Below are positions 39,975-41,252 of a stretch of DNA of 41,252 nt, one piece after another. The notes below the pieces were generated by a model that was not told where the DNA came from, searched no databases, and saw only the letters and a list, made by a program, of their open reading frames with translations. Position numbers and translations under genes: made by a program. The number at the start of each line of letters is the position of its first letter. Position 1 is the stretch's first letter. Source of the DNA: Planctomycetota bacterium. GTDB taxonomy: Bacteria; Planctomycetota; Phycisphaerae; UBA1845; CAIVHJ01. The stretch covers positions 1 to 41,252 of the forward strand of contig JACZTW010000001.1 of assembly GCA_022573485.1 (NCBI GenBank), read 5' to 3'.

Positions 39975-40032
39975 GCTGCTAAACGGCAAGCCAACGGCTG
40001 GGTCTCTCGATGTGACTTCGTCGTTTGGCAGA
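39975..40032 (+). repeat. 58-bp intergenic repeat, copy 3
   Basis: The copy used as reference for the family. Left end GCTGCTAAACGGC, right end (from the other strand) TCTGCCAAACGAC, so the ends pair over about 10 bp with one G-T. It lies in the 225-bp gap before the small conserved gene. Copies at 12476 and 14865 align to it with no gaps over the same length. Confidence 0.75.
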
Positions 40033-40112
40033 CGTTGCGCACTGCGCTTTCCATTCAGAAACCAATTGTTCGGGCGAACATTCGGTAGTGGGAGGGAAGT
40101 ACATAGAATCTC

Positions 40113-40454
40113 ATGAGAATTGAGACGAGCAATCCACGGCGCGTGTTTCAAGTGGGCCTGCGCAAGCAGATCGATATTTCCGACTGCGGTCGTGTCTATC
40201 TGGAGCCGGACGAGCAAGTCACCTTCGTTACGCCCAGCGGCAAGGAACATGACTTCGTCGCCAAAAGCTGGGGTTTCTACGCCACGCCCTCAATCAACGG
40301 CCGGCTCGCCGATCAGGGCTTCAAGACCGCCTTGGTCAAGAACAGCTTCGGCAAGTACTACATCATGGTCGTCGATCCGGATCAAATGGCCGACTTCAAC
40401 GCCTATCTCGAAATCGAGCGCCACGAAATAGCTGAGTGGCTCGACGAGCGCTGA
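40113..40454 (+). CDS. Small conserved-looking protein next to the sugar amidotransferase
   Basis: 113 residues, cytosolic, no signal peptide. Conserved-looking core: DISDCGRVYLEPDEQVTF and SWGFYATPSINGRLADQG, with WLDER at the end. I recall similar short uncharacterised proteins beside N-acetyl sugar amidotransferase and LPS/flagellin genes, but cannot search to confirm it. Beta-rich by pattern. The start is ATG at 40113 with only a distant GGGAGG (about 17 nt), so an internal start is possible. The function is unknown; an accessory role in sugar amidation or transfer would be a guess from position. Confidence 0.7.
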   Translation: MRIETSNPRRVFQVGLRKQIDISDCGRVYLEPDEQVTFVTPSGKEHDFVAKSWGFYATPSINGRLADQGFKTALVKNSFGKYYIMVVDPDQMADFNAYLEIERHEIAEWLDER

Positions 40455-40497
40455 TCTGGAGCGACGGATTCTTCCCCGGCCGTTTGACGAGTCACTT

Positions 40498-40572
40498 GCC
40501 ACGCAAGCGCAAAGGCGCGAAGGCAGAGAAGACCGATTGTCTCCCATCTTTGTGTCTTGACGCCTTGGTGGC
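40498..40572. repeat. 75-bp inverted-repeat element
   Basis: The left arm GCCACGCAAGCGCAAAGGCG and the right arm (as its reverse complement GCCACCAAGGCGTCAAGACA) pair imperfectly over about 25 bp, with small gaps. The arms resemble the widely dispersed ACGCAAAGACGCAAAG-type intergenic repeats. It fills most of the 124-bp convergent gap before the helicase gene. Confidence 0.5.
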
Positions 40573-40578
40573 CGGAAT

Positions 40579-41252
40579 TCACGCCTGCCATAGCTGTTTC
40601 AGCCAGTCGTCGGTTTGCCCGACGTCGGCGGGGCTGGGCTCCGGCTGGTCTTCGGCGGCTTGTTCCTGCGGTGGAGTGCGCTCCTCGAAGAGCGCCCGGA
40701 CCGGCTTGGTGATGAAGCGGGTCAATTGGGCGAAGCTGTGGCCGTCGCCGAGGGCGTGGCGGCGATGGTAATAGCGCAGGGGAAAGTACACGTACAGCAT
40801 GTCTTTGGCGCGCGTCATCGCCACATAGAACAGGCGTCGCTCTTCGTCAATTCCGGCGTCGTTGCCGGTGGACATGTCTGACGGAATCATGCCGTCGGCG
40901 GCGTGAATAATGTGCACCACGTCCCACTCGCAGCCCTTGGCGGAGTGGATGGTGCTGAGGATCAAGTAGTCTTCATCAAGGTGCGGCGGTCCGGCGAGAT
41001 CGGATGTTGAACTCGGCGGATCGAGTGTCAAGTCGGTGATGAACTTGCAGCGCGATTTGTACGAGGCGGCGATGTTCTGCAATTGCTCGATGTCGCGCAG
41101 GCGGATGGTGTAGTTGTCATATGTTCGCTGGAAGATCGGCTCGTAGAATTCGTACAGTCGTTCCATCTGTGTCGGCAACGGTACGCCGTCAGGCTGTCCT
41201 GCGTCGGCTTGGACGCCGCTGAGTTGTTTCAAGACGGTGCAGAGCTGCTCAA
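40579..41252 (-). CDS. UvrD/PcrA-type ATP-dependent DNA helicase, C-terminal part (runs off right edge)
   Basis: The frame is open to the right edge of the window, so only the C-terminal part is present. It contains superfamily 1 motif V (STIHSAKGCEWDVVHI) and motif VI (EERRLFYVAMTRAKDMLYV), with an Arg that contacts ATP phosphate, then a tail rich in Pro/Glu and Gln ending at the stop at 40579. UvrD/PcrA helicases unwind DNA in repair and replication. Motifs I to IV would lie beyond the window. The gene converges on the small glycan-cluster gene. Confidence 0.93.
   Translation of the reverse strand, partial: EQLCTVLKQLSGVQADAGQPDGVPLPTQMERLYEFYEPIFQRTYDNYTIRLRDIEQLQNIAASYKSRCKFITDLTLDPPSSTSDLAGPPHLDEDYLILSTIHSAKGCEWDVVHIIHAADGMIPSDMSTGNDAGIDEERRLFYVAMTRAKDMLYVYFPLRYYHRRHALGDGHSFAQLTRFITKPVRALFEERTPPQEQAAEDQPEPSPADVGQTDDWLKQLWQA

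Noticed and set aside
12476..40032. 58-bp repeats as integron attC sites
   Set aside because: They are about the right length and have inverted ends, but the end motif is GYYAAAC / GTTTRGC, not the RYYYAAC / GTTRRRY core. The copies are also dispersed in both orientations rather than one per gene in an array, and no integrase is seen.
1..41252. CRISPR array, tRNA, rRNA, prophage or insertion sequence
   Set aside because: No regularly spaced direct repeats, no tRNA cloverleaf or rRNA segment in the gaps, and no transposase, integrase or phage genes were recognised on either strand.

Overview
The window looks like a chromosomal segment of a planctomycete, probably of the Phycisphaerae type. 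The main clues are a secreted protein ending in the calcium-loop dockerin-like repeats typical of that group, the many small inverted-repeat elements between genes, and the family mix (Tat-exported oxidoreductases, DUF362, carboxypeptidase-regulatory-like lipoproteins). This is inferred from protein families; no rRNA or tRNA gene lies in the window to settle the taxonomy.

Layout, left to right. 1-1296: part of a complex I operon on the minus strand in the order nuoI-nuoA-nuoB, with nuoB running off the left edge. 1643-2287: a small transaldolase. 2288-3384: a 443-bp gene-poor stretch, then a secreted dockerin-like protein. 3487-5036: mcsA-mcsB (protein arginine phosphorylation) behind a good sigma70-type promoter. 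5135-6404: a divergent pair, a QueD/PTPS-like protein lacking the usual catalytic Cys and a kinase-like protein. 6566-12419: a large GT4/alpha-alpha-barrel fusion, an APC amino-acid permease overlapping it tail to tail, a hemerythrin-like protein and a zinc alcohol dehydrogenase.

12689-19602 is a redox module: a membrane-anchored DUF6599-like protein, a Tat-exported DUF362 protein, a membrane polyferredoxin of the NapH type with six extra cysteine clusters, a Tat-exported aldo/keto reductase and, convergently, a zinc-ribbon protein plus a four-cluster ferredoxin. The first two genes each carry a lesion as written (a frameshift, and an in-frame TAG just after the Tat signal), so the module is either decaying, recoded, or affected by sequence error.

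19768-21842 holds two lipoprotein genes. 21953-40454 is a surface-glycan island: a CgeB-like glycosyltransferase, a GT2 glycosyltransferase, and then a tightly packed plus-strand run from 25199 to 39887 (radical SAM/SPASM, capsule-type transferase, SpsF-like nucleotidyltransferase, Gfo/Idh oxidoreductase, DegT aminotransferase, SDR, methyltransferase, GNAT, NeuB, formyltransferase, polysaccharide deacetylase, asparagine-synthetase-like, hexapeptide acetyltransferase, N-acetyl sugar amidotransferase) followed by a small conserved-looking protein. Together they suggest synthesis and transfer of a heavily modified nonulosonic (sialic-acid-like) sugar, possibly N-formylated and amidinated, but the usual first-step dehydratase and the UDP-sugar hydrolase are not seen here. 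The right edge contains the C-terminal end of a UvrD/PcrA-type helicase on the minus strand.

Between the genes are several families of short inverted-repeat elements, including a 58-bp element present three times at exactly the same length and a 100-bp MITE-like element. No IS, CRISPR or prophage was seen.
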